NCBI GenBank assembly: GCA_041599115.1
Contig: JBFHXF010000024.1
Location: 1 to 20,977 of the forward strand
Source of the DNA: JACZUI01 sp041599115
Lineage (GTDB): Bacteria > Actinomycetota > Acidimicrobiia > Spongiisociales > ZC4RG35
Direction of reading: 5' to 3'
DNA length: 20,977 nt
Below the pieces are notes generated by a model. The model was not told where the DNA came from. It did no database searches and saw nothing but the letters and a program-made list of their open reading frames with translations. Shown in pieces: positions 13,348 through 20,977 of the stretch (positions are counted from its first letter, which is position 1; every line of letters begins with the position of its first letter). A program made the translations under genes and the position numbers.

Positions 13348-13914
13348 ATGGCTAGCGGGCCAATTATCGAAACGAGGAGGCTGCTCCTCCGTCGATGGAG
13401 AAAGGACGACTTCGAGCCTTTCGCCGCGCTCAATGCCGATATCGAGGTAATGGAGCATTTCCCGGCACCGATGACGCCGGCCGAGACCGCTCGACTGATG
13501 GCGCGTTGCGAGGCGTCCTTCGACGAGAACGGATTCGGGATGTGGGCCGTTGAGGTCGCCTGGGCCCGCATGCTGATCGGGATCTGTGGCCTTGCCCGGC
13601 GGACCTTCGCCGCCCCCTTCACCCCCGCCGTCGATATCGGATGGCGTTTTGCCAGAGATCATTGGGGACACGGATACGCCACTGAAGCAGCGACGGCGTC
13701 GCTCGAATTTGGTTTCACAGAGGTTGGTCTCGGGGAGATAGTCAGCTTCACGGTCCCCCAGAACCAGAGGTCCCGGCGTGTGATGGAACGGATCGGGATG
13801 ACACATGACCCTTCAGGCGACTTCGACCATCCTGAGGTTGACGACGATCGTCTGCGCCGCCATGTTCTCTATCGACTCTCGGCAGATCGCTGGGCTGAAC
13901 TCCGTCACGAGTGA
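13348..13914 (+). CDS. GNAT-family N-acetyltransferase, RimJ/RimL-like
   Basis: 188 residues. The start IIETRRLLLRRWRKDDFEPF is the standard RimJ/RimL opening. Motif A is seen in DIGWRFARDHWGHGYATEAA (the GHGYAT acetyl-CoA pyrophosphate loop) and motif B in VSFTVPQNQRSRRVMERIGM. It should acetylate an amine using acetyl-CoA; the substrate is unknown. An in-frame start inside the HNH gene (13219) would add residues unlike the family, so the ATG at 13348 is preferred, supported by the TAACCT box. It is not closely similar to the GNAT at 8876-9481 beyond the shared fold. Confidence 0.91.
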   Translation: MASGPIIETRRLLLRRWRKDDFEPFAALNADIEVMEHFPAPMTPAETARLMARCEASFDENGFGMWAVEVAWARMLIGICGLARRTFAAPFTPAVDIGWRFARDHWGHGYATEAATASLEFGFTEVGLGEIVSFTVPQNQRSRRVMERIGMTHDPSGDFDHPEVDDDRLRRHVLYRLSADRWAELRHE

Positions 13915-14040
13915 CCCTGATCGCTCCGCACCCGTGATCCGATAAAGGGCTGTTCGACACGGTGGGTTCGGGCTGATCGACTCTGGCGGGTCCCCGGGTC
14001 GACGGCTAGACCGGGATTGGGTTCTAGGAAAGGAGCTCAA

Positions 14041-14694
14041 ATGGACGTCGTTGATGTCATGACACGTCACGTCGTGACGACTACCCCCGATTCCACAATC
14101 CGACAGGCAGCCAGGTTGATGCTCGACGGCGGGTTCAGCGGACTACCGGTCATCGAAGACGGCAGGCTGATTGGCGTGCTGTCCGAAGCCGATTTCGTTG
14201 CCAGAGACGGTTCCCCGACCTGGCTGTCGCGTGTTCTCTTCGGTGATGAGGAGAGACCACTGGCCGGCGTCCAGACCGTGGCCGAGATCATGACTACGCC
14301 GGCGGTGACGATTGACGAGCTTTCCACGGTCCAGGAGGCCGCTCGGGTGATGACTCGCCGCGGGCTGAAGAGGCTTCCTGTCGTCAGCCACGGCGGGGAG
14401 TTGGTAGGGATAGTCACCCGAAGAGACTTGATCGCCTCCTATGTCAGGCCCGACGAGGACATTGCCGGTGAGGTCGAGACGCTGCTGGCGGTTCTGCCGT
14501 CTCCGCTTTCTCACGTCGAGGTGTCGGTTGCAGACGGCGTCGTGACGCTGAGCGGCGAAGTTGATTCTGCCGACCAGTCCAAGACCGCCGGTCGAGTGGC
14601 CCGGGGAGTTGAAGGGGTCGTTCGGGTAGTAAGCAGGCTGGACTGGGAGATCGAAGGTGTAGGCGACTATCCAGGAGTGGGGTCGCTCAAGTAA
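14041..14694 (+). CDS. CBS-CBS-BON domain protein
   Basis: 217 residues. Two CBS motifs come first: VDVMTRHVVTTTPDSTIRQA to VLSEADF (about 3-58) and VAEIMTTPAVTIDELSTVQE to IVTRRDL (about 80-135), forming a Bateman module that usually binds adenosine nucleotides. A BON domain follows (about 145-208; VEVSVADGVVTLSGEVDS and AGRVARGVEGVVRVVSRL), a fold linked to phospholipid or ligand binding. This architecture is common in actinobacteria and is thought to be a stress or energy-state sensor, but its partners are unknown. The ATG at 14041 has a good Shine-Dalgarno (AAAGGAG, 7 nt upstream); the earlier in-frame TTG at 14017 is less likely. It is probably a single-gene unit. Confidence 0.94.
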   Translation: MDVVDVMTRHVVTTTPDSTIRQAARLMLDGGFSGLPVIEDGRLIGVLSEADFVARDGSPTWLSRVLFGDEERPLAGVQTVAEIMTTPAVTIDELSTVQEAARVMTRRGLKRLPVVSHGGELVGIVTRRDLIASYVRPDEDIAGEVETLLAVLPSPLSHVEVSVADGVVTLSGEVDSADQSKTAGRVARGVEGVVRVVSRLDWEIEGVGDYPGVGSLK

Positions 14695-14700
14695 TCAAGT

Positions 14701-14741
14701 CCGGTGAGGCGGTAAATAGCTGGCGCCTGGCCCGGTGAGGC
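14701..14741 (+). repeat. 10-bp direct repeat (CCGGTGAGGC) upstream of the triple GNAT operon
   Basis: CCGGTGAGGC occurs at 14701-14710 and exactly again at 14732-14741, 31 bp apart (about three helical turns). The pair lies just upstream of, and runs into, the -10 region of the operon, as would suit an operator. Confidence 0.4.
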
Positions 14742-14751
14742 TTCTAGCCTC
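14737..14751 (+). promoter_or_regulatory. -10 box (TAGCCT) inside an inverted repeat, GNAT operon promoter
   Basis: GAGGCT (14737-14742), TCT, AGCCTC (14746-14751) is a perfect 6-bp inverted repeat. It contains TAGCCT (14745-14750), which ends 9 nt before the GTG at 14760. The layout, a palindrome over the -10 box of a leaderless gene, resembles that at the response regulator promoter (3879-3895), although the sequences differ. Confidence 0.4.
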
Positions 14752-14759
14752 TTCGGGTC

Positions 14760-15800
14760 GTGACCATCCACATCGAACGAATCGATCAACGCCGCGCGCC
14801 GGAAGAGACTCTGGTCAAGCTCCACGAGCTCTGGACCCTCTGGGACCTCGAGGAGCGCCCAGATGATTCGCCCATGCCGCTGGCGCAGAGGATCGCTGAT
14901 TTCCGCCATCAGCCGGAGACCCGGGACTCGCCCAAGTGGCTTCTCTGGGACGAGGGCGATCTCGTCGGGGTTTCAGGCGCCTTCATGACCACCGACCAGG
15001 ACCTTGAAAACGGCTTCGTTGCTGTGTTCGTCCACCCGGAGCAGCGGGGTCTAGGCCATGCCAGGGCCCTGCTCGAGCCGGCCATTGCCGAGTTGGAACG
15101 GCAACGGCGAATTCGGGTCGCTGCCGAGGCTCCGTTTCACACATCGGGGGGCGGTCTTGCCGAGGCGGCCGGGCTCAAGCCTGTGATGGTGGCCAAGCGA
15201 AGCCGTCTGGTCCTCGCCGATCTGGATATGGGACTGATGCGCTCCTGGGTGGAACGGGCCCAGCAGCGTGCCTCCGACTACGAGTTGGTGTTCGCCGAAA
15301 GCCCTGTGCCGGACGGAATCCTCGACCAGTTCGTCGAGCTTCTCCATGTGATGAACACGGCTCCCTTGGAGGACTACGAAGAGGAAGACCGGGTGTGGAC
15401 GGCCGCCGACTGGCGAAATCGAGAAGAGACCACCGCCCTCCGGGAGGAGAAGATCTTCAACATGATCGCCCGCCACAGGCCGACGGGTGAGTTTGCCGGG
15501 TTCACCAATATCAATTACCAGGGTCACTTCCCCGAACAGGCCTGGCAATGGGACACCGGAGTCGATCCTGCCCATCGCAACAAGGGTCTGGGCCGGTGGC
15601 TGAAGGCGGCCATGATCCAACGGCTGCTCGATTCGTTCCCGGAAGTCGAGCGGATCGACACCTACAACGCCGGGTCGAACGAACCGATGCTGAACATCAA
15701 CATCGAGATGGGCTTCAAACCGATTTTCCTCGAGCAGGTCTATCAGGGCCCGACCTCGGCGGTCCGCACCTGGCTCGATGCCGGACCGCGGGCCGGCTGA
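14760..15800 (+). CDS. Two-domain GNAT acetyltransferase, first of three paralogues
   Basis: 346 residues containing two GNAT domains in tandem, the plan of mycothiol synthase (MshD) but with different sequence. The N-domain (about 1-160) has the acetyl-CoA loop VHPEQRGLGHARAL; the C-domain (about 175-335) has DPAHRNKGLGRWLKAAM followed by DTYNAGSNEPMLNINIEMGF. Both acetyl-CoA motifs are intact, so either or both could be catalytic. It may acetylate a small molecule or antibiotic-like amine; the substrate is unknown and mycothiol synthesis itself is not implied. The GTG start at 14760 follows TAGCCT by 9 nt. Its stop codon overlaps the next gene's ATG by one base, so the three genes form one operon. 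The first and second are closest to each other. Confidence 0.9.
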   Translation: MTIHIERIDQRRAPEETLVKLHELWTLWDLEERPDDSPMPLAQRIADFRHQPETRDSPKWLLWDEGDLVGVSGAFMTTDQDLENGFVAVFVHPEQRGLGHARALLEPAIAELERQRRIRVAAEAPFHTSGGGLAEAAGLKPVMVAKRSRLVLADLDMGLMRSWVERAQQRASDYELVFAESPVPDGILDQFVELLHVMNTAPLEDYEEEDRVWTAADWRNREETTALREEKIFNMIARHRPTGEFAGFTNINYQGHFPEQAWQWDTGVDPAHRNKGLGRWLKAAMIQRLLDSFPEVERIDTYNAGSNEPMLNINIEMGFKPIFLEQVYQGPTSAVRTWLDAGPRAG

Positions 15801-16831
15801 TGAGTGTCCACGTCGATCCAGTTGATTGGAAGACCACATCCGAGGAGACCCTTCGGCAGGCGCACGAGCTGCTCATAATCGAGGAGGCGCATGCCTTGCC
15901 CCACGACCCGCCGATTCCTTTCGCGGAACGCAAGGCTGATCTGCGCATGTCGAGGAGCGCGAGGAAGAAGGTGGCTTGGCTGCTCTTCGAAGGAGACAGG
16001 GCGGTCGGTCTCGCCGAGATCGTCATGGGAATGGTCGACAACCTCAACTCCTCCGACGTCCTCCTTTTCCTCCATCCGGATGTGCGCGGCCGCGGGCTCG
16101 CCCGCACTCTGGCGAAACCCGTTATCGAGGCCCTTGAACAGCATCAACGTTCCCGCCTAGTGGTAGAGGTCTCTGAGGGATCGCCGTCGATCCCGCTGCT
16201 GGAGAAGCTTGGCTTCAGCTTCGGCATGATGGAGACCCGGAGCAGGCTGAGGATCGATGAGCTCGACCGCCAACTGATGGCATCGTGGATCAAGCGAGCT
16301 CGGGAAAGAGCCGGCGACTACGAGTTGTTGTTCTTCACCGATCGTATGCCCGACGATCTGCTGGTGCCCTACGCCGAGCTCTTGGGGGTGATGAACACCG
16401 CTCCCCGTGAGAGCCTCGAAGAGGAGGACGAGTCCTTCACGCCCGAGGAGATCCGGGAGGTCGAAGACAATTTCTTCCGGCTTGGGGCTGAGCTGCCGGC
16501 CATGGTCGCCCGGCATCGACCGACCGGGCAACTGGCCGGCTTCACCAACATGAGTTATTCAGACCTCAATCCTCCCCAACTGTGGCAGTGGGGGACAGGC
16601 GTCGACCCGGCTCATCGCAACCGGGGTCTCGGTCGCTGGCTGAAGGCAGCCATGATCGAGGAGTTGATGGCGCGCTTTCCCCAGGCCGAGAGGGTCGATA
16701 CCTACAACGCCGGATCCAACGAACCGATGCTCAACATCAATATCGCCATGGGCTTCAAGCCGATCGCCAACTATCACGTCTATCAGGGCTCGCTTGATGC
16801 CGCACGACGATGGGTCGGGGAGGTTGGCTGA
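15800..16831 (+). CDS. Two-domain GNAT acetyltransferase, second of three paralogues
   Basis: 343 residues. The ATG at 15800 overlaps the previous TGA (TGATG), which implies translational coupling. The N-domain loop is LHPDVRGRGLARTLAKP; the C-domain has DPAHRNRGLGRWLKAAM and DTYNAGSNEPMLNINIAMGF. It aligns over its whole length with the flanking paralogues. The C-domain is much better conserved among the three than the N-domain, which suggests that the N-domain sets specificity or is drifting (inference). A much longer in-frame upstream extension exists, but it lies within the preceding gene and is not real. The substrate is unknown. Confidence 0.9.
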   Translation: MSVHVDPVDWKTTSEETLRQAHELLIIEEAHALPHDPPIPFAERKADLRMSRSARKKVAWLLFEGDRAVGLAEIVMGMVDNLNSSDVLLFLHPDVRGRGLARTLAKPVIEALEQHQRSRLVVEVSEGSPSIPLLEKLGFSFGMMETRSRLRIDELDRQLMASWIKRARERAGDYELLFFTDRMPDDLLVPYAELLGVMNTAPRESLEEEDESFTPEEIREVEDNFFRLGAELPAMVARHRPTGQLAGFTNMSYSDLNPPQLWQWGTGVDPAHRNRGLGRWLKAAMIEELMARFPQAERVDTYNAGSNEPMLNINIAMGFKPIANYHVYQGSLDAARRWVGEVG

Positions 16832-16833
16832 CT

Positions 16834-17859
16834 GTGGCGACGATTGTCGAGAAGCTCGATTTAAAGACGGCCCCGGATGACGAGTTGCGGGCCTTCTACC
16901 AACACTGGCTGGGTTACGAGGCAGTGTTCGTTCCCGACGATCCGCCGATCCCTTTCGAATGGCTCCTCGCCGAGTGGCGTCACACCCCCGACGTCTGGCA
17001 GATGCATGCCTGGGTCGCCAGGGAAGGCGACGAAGTGGTAGGCAGTTCCGGAGCCTGGGTCGACATGGAGCAGAACCTGGAAAACGCCGAGGCGTGGGTC
17101 CTGGTCGACCCGGAATACCGTGGCCACGGCCTGGGGCGCCGATTGGCCAAGGCCCTGTTCGATTGGCTGGAGGAGTCCCACCGCATTCGCACCTCGTTTC
17201 GAATGCCGGATGGCTCTGATTTCGCCGGTCTGATGGAGCGAGCTGGAGCAAAGGCCGCCCTGAGGATGAGACGGAGCAGGCTTCTCGTGAGGGACGTCGA
17301 CCGTAACCTGATGGAGGCCTGGGTCAATCGTGCCCCTGAACGGGCGTCTGATTACGAGTTGCTGTTCCTCCCTTCACCGGTCCCTGACGAGCATCTCGAG
17401 GACTTTGCCAAAGTGCAGGATGTCATGCACGGAGCCCCGTTCGAGGATTTGATACGAGACGATGAGGTCACCACACCGAAGCTCTGGCGTCAGATCGAGG
17501 CCGCCCTGGAGGCAAAGAAGGACCAGCTGGTTTCGTATGTGGCGCGTCACAAACCGACCGGCGAGTTCGTCGGTTTCACCAACCTGAACTATCAAAGTCT
17601 TCATCCGTCACAGGCCTGGGTTTGGAACACCGGTGTCGACCCTTCGCACCGCAACATGGGGTTGGGTCGGTGGATGAAGGCAACGATGATGCTGACGGTC
17701 CTCGATGAGTTCCCGGCCATCGAGCGCCTCGACACGTTCAATGCCGGTTCCAACCAGCCGATGTTGAACATCAACGTCGCCATGGGTTTCAGGCCGCTGG
17801 TGGATCAGATCAACTGGCAGGGAGAGACCGCTGAGATGCGGAGACGTCTCGAGCTCTGA
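16834..17859 (+). CDS. Two-domain GNAT acetyltransferase, third of three paralogues
   Basis: 341 residues from a GTG at 16834, two bases after the previous stop. GGGGAGG at about 16817-16823 could serve as Shine-Dalgarno, though somewhat distant. An ATG at 16810 inside the preceding gene would add eight residues and is not excluded. The N-domain loop is VDPEYRGHGLGRRLAKA; the C-domain has DPSHRNMGLGRWMKATM and DTFNAGSNQPMLNINVAMGF. Both domains keep the acetyl-CoA loop. It is the most divergent of the three: the N-terminal FYQHWLGYEAVFVPDDPPIPFEW segment lacks the charged helix seen in the first two. No clear intrinsic terminator follows; GGCCCA/TGGGCC at 17885-17912 could pair but lacks a T-run. 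Confidence 0.9.
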   Translation: MATIVEKLDLKTAPDDELRAFYQHWLGYEAVFVPDDPPIPFEWLLAEWRHTPDVWQMHAWVAREGDEVVGSSGAWVDMEQNLENAEAWVLVDPEYRGHGLGRRLAKALFDWLEESHRIRTSFRMPDGSDFAGLMERAGAKAALRMRRSRLLVRDVDRNLMEAWVNRAPERASDYELLFLPSPVPDEHLEDFAKVQDVMHGAPFEDLIRDDEVTTPKLWRQIEAALEAKKDQLVSYVARHKPTGEFVGFTNLNYQSLHPSQAWVWNTGVDPSHRNMGLGRWMKATMMLTVLDEFPAIERLDTFNAGSNQPMLNINVAMGFRPLVDQINWQGETAEMRRRLEL

Positions 17860-17968
17860 GTGTGCCGACAGGGCCTCTGACCCGGGCCCAACAGATCGGA
17901 TATCAATGGGCCGTTCTGTCCCACCGATTGGGGTCCTTCGTCCCTGCCCGAGATATTTCTACGGTGTC

Positions 17969-17974
17969 TAGATT
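17969..17974 (+). promoter_or_regulatory. -10 box (TAGATT) for the PFOR gene
   Basis: TAGATT matches the TANNNT pattern well. It ends 3 nt before ATG 17978 and 6 nt before the in-frame GTG 17981. The normal -10 to start-site distance favours transcription starting at the GTG, so the true first codon could be either. No Shine-Dalgarno is visible. Confidence 0.45.
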
Positions 17975-17977
17975 GAC

Positions 17978-20977
17978 ATGGTGACCCTCGATAGCGCCGC
18001 CTACCGCACCATCGATGGGAACGAGGCGGCAGCCCTGATCGCGCACAAACTCAGTGAGGTCATCGCGGTCTACCCGATCACGCCCGCCTCACCGATGGGC
18101 GAGCTGGCCGATGCGTGGTCCCTGGGAGGCCGGTCCAACCTCTGGGGTGTGGTGCCGCAGGTCGTCGAGATGCAATCGGAGGCAGGCGCCGCCGGAGCGG
18201 TTCACGGCTCACTTCAAGCCGGTGCGCTGACCACCACGTTCACCGCGTCCCAGGGTCTGCTGCTGATGCTGCCCAACATGTTCAAGATCGCGGGTGAGCT
18301 GACGCCGATGGTGATCCATGTGGCGGCCAGAACCGTGGCTACTCACGCATTGTCGATCTTTGGGGATCACTCCGACGTCATGGCCGCCCGTCAAACCGGG
18401 TTCGCCATGCTCTCCTCGGCGTCGGTTCAGGAGGTTCACGACTTTGCCCTGATCGCCCATTTGGCGACATTGAAGTCTCGGGTGCCGTTTCTCCATTTCT
18501 TCGACGGATTTCGCACCTCCCACGAAGTGGCCAAGATCGCAACGATCGACGATGCGACCCTTCGCGAGCTGGTCGATGAGAGCCTGATCGCCGATCATCG
18601 TCTCCGCTCCCTCAACCCGAATCGACCGGTGCTCCGCGGGTCTGCCCAGAACCCCGATGTCTTCTTCCAGGCACGCGAGGCCGCCAATCCTTTCTATGCC
18701 TCCACCCCAGGAACTGTCCAAGAAGCCATGGACCGATTGGGGGACCTCACCGGGCGGCGATATCGGTTGTTCGAGTATCACGGATCAGCCGAAGCCGATC
18801 GGGTGCTCGTCGTGATGGGCTCAGGTGCCGGTGCAGTCAGGGAGGCAGTTGACCGTTTGATCGATGAGGGTCACAAGGTCGGTCTGCTGGTGGTGAAGCT
18901 CTATCGCCCCTTCGATTCCGAAGCAATGGTGGAAGCTCTTCCCGAGTCGGTGCGGCGCATCGCGGTAATGGACCGGACAAAGGAACCCGGTGCCGTGGGA
19001 GAGCCCCTCTACCTCGATGTGGTGGCAGCATTGGCGGAGCGGCAAAGGGTGGCTGAGGTCTTCGGGGGGCGTTACGGGCTGTCCTCGAAGGAGTTCACAC
19101 CGGCGATGGCGGCGGGGGTGTTCGGCGAGCTCGAGAAGGACGCTCCCCGGCGTCACTTCACGGTTGGGATCGTCGATGATGTCACCGACCTTTCCGTCGA
19201 CTACGACACGGATTGGTTCGACGAGCCGGAAAAGGTGACACGGGCGGTTTTCTTCGGTCTCGGCTCCGATGGAACGGTGGGGGCCAACAAGAACTCCGTA
19301 AAGATCATCGGTGAGTCCACAGAACTGTTCTCGCAGGGCTATTTCGTCTACGACTCGAAGAAATCGGGCTCGAGGACGGTTTCGCACCTGCGTGTGTCAC
19401 CGGATCCGATCGAATCGACCTATCTGATCGAAGAGGCCAACTTCGTTGCGATTCATCAGTTCGACCTGCTCACCAAGACCGATGCCCTCGAGATGGCTGC
19501 ACCGGGCAGCAAGATCCTTCTCAACAGCCCCTATGGGCCGGGTGGCACCTGGGACCACATACCTTCGAGCTTTCGGAGGACCATCATCGACAAGGGCTTG
19601 GAGCTGTGGGCGGTGGATGCGCTTTCGATAGCGACCGAAGCGGGTCTCGGCCCCAGGATCAACACGGTCCTGCAGACCTGCTTCTTCCATCTCACCGACT
19701 TCCTTCCCACAGACGAGGCGGTCGGAGCGATCAAGGATCAAATTCGCCATACGTACGAAAAACGTGGTGAGGCCGTCGTCCGGCGAAACGAGGTGGCTGT
19801 CGACCGGGCCCTCGACGCCCTCTATCGGGTCGAGATCGGTGACGTGGGCGATACCGGGCCGATAGCACCTCTGGTCCCCGAGATAGCGCCCGACTTCGTC
19901 AAACGGGTGACCGCCATGATGATGGAGGGCAGGGGTGATCTGCTGCCCGTCTCCGCCCTGCCCGTCGACGGGACTTTCCCCACCGGCACCGCAATGTGGG
20001 AGAAGAGATCCATTGCCACCGAGATCCCCATCTGGGAACCCTCGATCTGCATCGATTGCGGTCGCTGTGCCCTGGCCTGCCCCCATGCCGCCATTCGGAT
20101 GAAGGCGTTCAGCCCGGACCTCGACGTTCCGGAAGGTTTTCTCTGGAAAGAATCGACGAACAAGGATTTTGAAGGCCTGCGAATCGTGGTCCAGGTCGCC
20201 CCCGACGATTGCACCGGCTGTGGAGTGTGCGTCGACATATGCCCGGCCCGGTCCAAGGAGATAGCCAAGACGAAGGCGATCAACATGCTGCCGATGGCCG
20301 AGCATCACGAGGTCGAGCGTCGGAACTTCAGCTATTTCTTGGAGATTCCGGACATCGACCCGTCGGAGGTGAAAAACCCGGCGACCGTCAAGGGCTCACA
20401 ATTCCTTCAGCCGCTCTTCGAGTTTTCCGGTGCCTGCGCCGGGTGTGGCGAGACCCCTTATCTGAAGTTGATGACTCAACTGCTCGGCGATCGGGTGATC
20501 GTGGCGAATGCCACGGGTTGCTCTTCGATTTACGGCGGCAATCTCCCCACCACTCCGTGGACGGTGAATGCTGCCGGCCGTGGGCCGGCCTGGGCGAACA
20601 GTCTCTTCGAAGACAATGCCGAGTTTGGCTTGGGGATGAGGCTGGCGCTGGAGGCGGAGAGGAAGGACGCGATCCTGCTGGTGACTGCGCTTGGGCTGGA
20701 GCTGGGACCGCTCGCCGAGCAGATCCTTCAGACAGTCGCCATCGAGGACAGATCCGATCTCGACGGTCTCGTCCGGACCCAGCGAGAGCAGGTCGAAGAG
20801 CTGAAGAAGAGGCTCAGTGCTCTCGAGGGCCCCCTGCCGCGGCGGCTGGAAGGCGTCGCCGACGCCCTGATCGAGACGAGCATCTGGATCGTCGGCGGCG
20901 ACGGCTGGGCATATGACATCGGCTTCGGAGGTCTCGACCATGTCCTGGCCTCCGGGCGCAACCTCAACATTCTCGTC
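17978..20977 (+). CDS. nifJ: Pyruvate:ferredoxin (flavodoxin) oxidoreductase, single-chain, C-terminus off the right edge
   Basis: The first 1000 residues of an enzyme that normally has about 1170-1200. It oxidises pyruvate with CoA to acetyl-CoA and CO2, reducing ferredoxin or flavodoxin, using thiamine diphosphate and three [4Fe-4S] clusters. Domains in order: the pyruvate/TPP domain with VYPITPASPMGE and the Arg of HVAARTVATHALSIFGDHSD; a second transketolase-like domain; the gamma domain (FFGLGSDGTVGANKNS); a two-cluster ferredoxin domain with Cys 691/694/697/701 and 745/748/751/755; and the beta domain with proximal-cluster Cys 820, 823 and 848 (ACAGCGETPY, NATGCSSIYGGNLPTTPW). The fourth proximal Cys lies beyond the edge. 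All visible key residues are intact. The start is ATG 17978 or GTG 17981. It stands apart from the GNAT operon by 118 bp with its own TAGATT box. Confidence 0.97.
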   Translation, partial: MVTLDSAAYRTIDGNEAAALIAHKLSEVIAVYPITPASPMGELADAWSLGGRSNLWGVVPQVVEMQSEAGAAGAVHGSLQAGALTTTFTASQGLLLMLPNMFKIAGELTPMVIHVAARTVATHALSIFGDHSDVMAARQTGFAMLSSASVQEVHDFALIAHLATLKSRVPFLHFFDGFRTSHEVAKIATIDDATLRELVDESLIADHRLRSLNPNRPVLRGSAQNPDVFFQAREAANPFYASTPGTVQEAMDRLGDLTGRRYRLFEYHGSAEADRVLVVMGSGAGAVREAVDRLIDEGHKVGLLVVKLYRPFDSEAMVEALPESVRRIAVMDRTKEPGAVGEPLYLDVVAALAERQRVAEVFGGRYGLSSKEFTPAMAAGVFGELEKDAPRRHFTVGIVDDVTDLSVDYDTDWFDEPEKVTRAVFFGLGSDGTVGANKNSVKIIGESTELFSQGYFVYDSKKSGSRTVSHLRVSPDPIESTYLIEEANFVAIHQFDLLTKTDALEMAAPGSKILLNSPYGPGGTWDHIPSSFRRTIIDKGLELWAVDALSIATEAGLGPRINTVLQTCFFHLTDFLPTDEAVGAIKDQIRHTYEKRGEAVVRRNEVAVDRALDALYRVEIGDVGDTGPIAPLVPEIAPDFVKRVTAMMMEGRGDLLPVSALPVDGTFPTGTAMWEKRSIATEIPIWEPSICIDCGRCALACPHAAIRMKAFSPDLDVPEGFLWKESTNKDFEGLRIVVQVAPDDCTGCGVCVDICPARSKEIAKTKAINMLPMAEHHEVERRNFSYFLEIPDIDPSEVKNPATVKGSQFLQPLFEFSGACAGCGETPYLKLMTQLLGDRVIVANATGCSSIYGGNLPTTPWTVNAAGRGPAWANSLFEDNAEFGLGMRLALEAERKDAILLVTALGLELGPLAEQILQTVAIEDRSDLDGLVRTQREQVEELKKRLSALEGPLPRRLEGVADALIETSIWIVGGDGWAYDIGFGGLDHVLASGRNLNILV

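Noticed and set aside
14687..14699. Two TCAAG copies at the end of the CBS-BON gene
   Set aside because: They are 8 bp apart, not 11, and one overlaps the coding end, so they are not part of the response-regulator repeat set.
15051..15839. 262-codon minus-strand frame opposite the first double-GNAT gene
   Set aside because: Antisense to a clear GNAT domain. Similar antisense frames recur in the paralogues only because the sense strand is conserved.
17885..17912. GGCCCA/TGGGCC inverted repeat after the GNAT operon as a terminator
   Set aside because: The loop is 16 nt and no T-run follows, so it does not meet the pattern of an intrinsic terminator.
18209..20308. Long minus-strand frames opposite the PFOR gene
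   Set aside because: The sense frame carries intact PFOR motifs across the entire region.
1..20977. CRISPR array, insertion sequence ends or prophage genes
   Set aside because: No regularly spaced repeats of 24-40 bp, no transposase or integrase motifs and no phage structural genes were seen.

Overview
The window is high-GC chromosomal DNA. The use of GTG/TTG starts, many promoters that appear to give leaderless mRNAs (a TANNNT box 6-10 nt before the start codon), mycothiol-synthase-like two-domain GNAT proteins, a DUF222/HNH protein and exported proteins with Thr/Ser-rich linkers all point to an actinobacterium, probably of the Acidimicrobiia type. No rRNA, tRNA, CRISPR array, insertion sequence or phage gene was seen. 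Both ends cut through a gene.

Layout: (1) 1-3248: a large class III adenylate cyclase with zinc ribbons and an AAA/TPR region (minus, C-terminus beyond the edge), divergent from a small stand-alone cyclic-nucleotide-binding protein, which makes a plausible cAMP producer/receiver pair. (2) 3273-8025: an OmpR-type response regulator and its histidine kinase, flanked on both sides by minus-strand exported proteins (a Thr-rich membrane-anchored protein and a very acidic Asp/Glu/His protein), then a RetSat/CrtI-like FAD oxidoreductase. Both divergent intergenic regions carry direct repeats of the TCAAG type with an exact 11-bp period, the layout bound by tandem OmpR/PhoB-family dimers. They suggest a local regulon. 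(3) 8032-10376: an exported CAP-domain protein, a RimJ-like GNAT, a 397-bp gap, and a thermonuclease-like lipoprotein. The gap holds a truncated methyltransferase N-terminus and a string of hairpins ending in a perfect intrinsic terminator, a candidate small RNA or attenuator. (4) 10373-12177: two overlapping exported/membrane proteins of unknown function and a small membrane protein. (5) 12270-14694: a DUF222-HNH protein, a GNAT and a CBS-CBS-BON protein. (6) 14760-17859: a tightly packed operon of three paralogous two-domain GNAT proteins. (7) 17978-20977: the first 1000 residues of a pyruvate:ferredoxin oxidoreductase.

The least explained signals are the shared 11-bp repeat arrays around the two-component system, the hairpin RNA at 9722-9840 with an anti-Shine-Dalgarno-like loop, and the triplicated double-GNAT operon. 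All functional links are inferred from sequence and gene order only.
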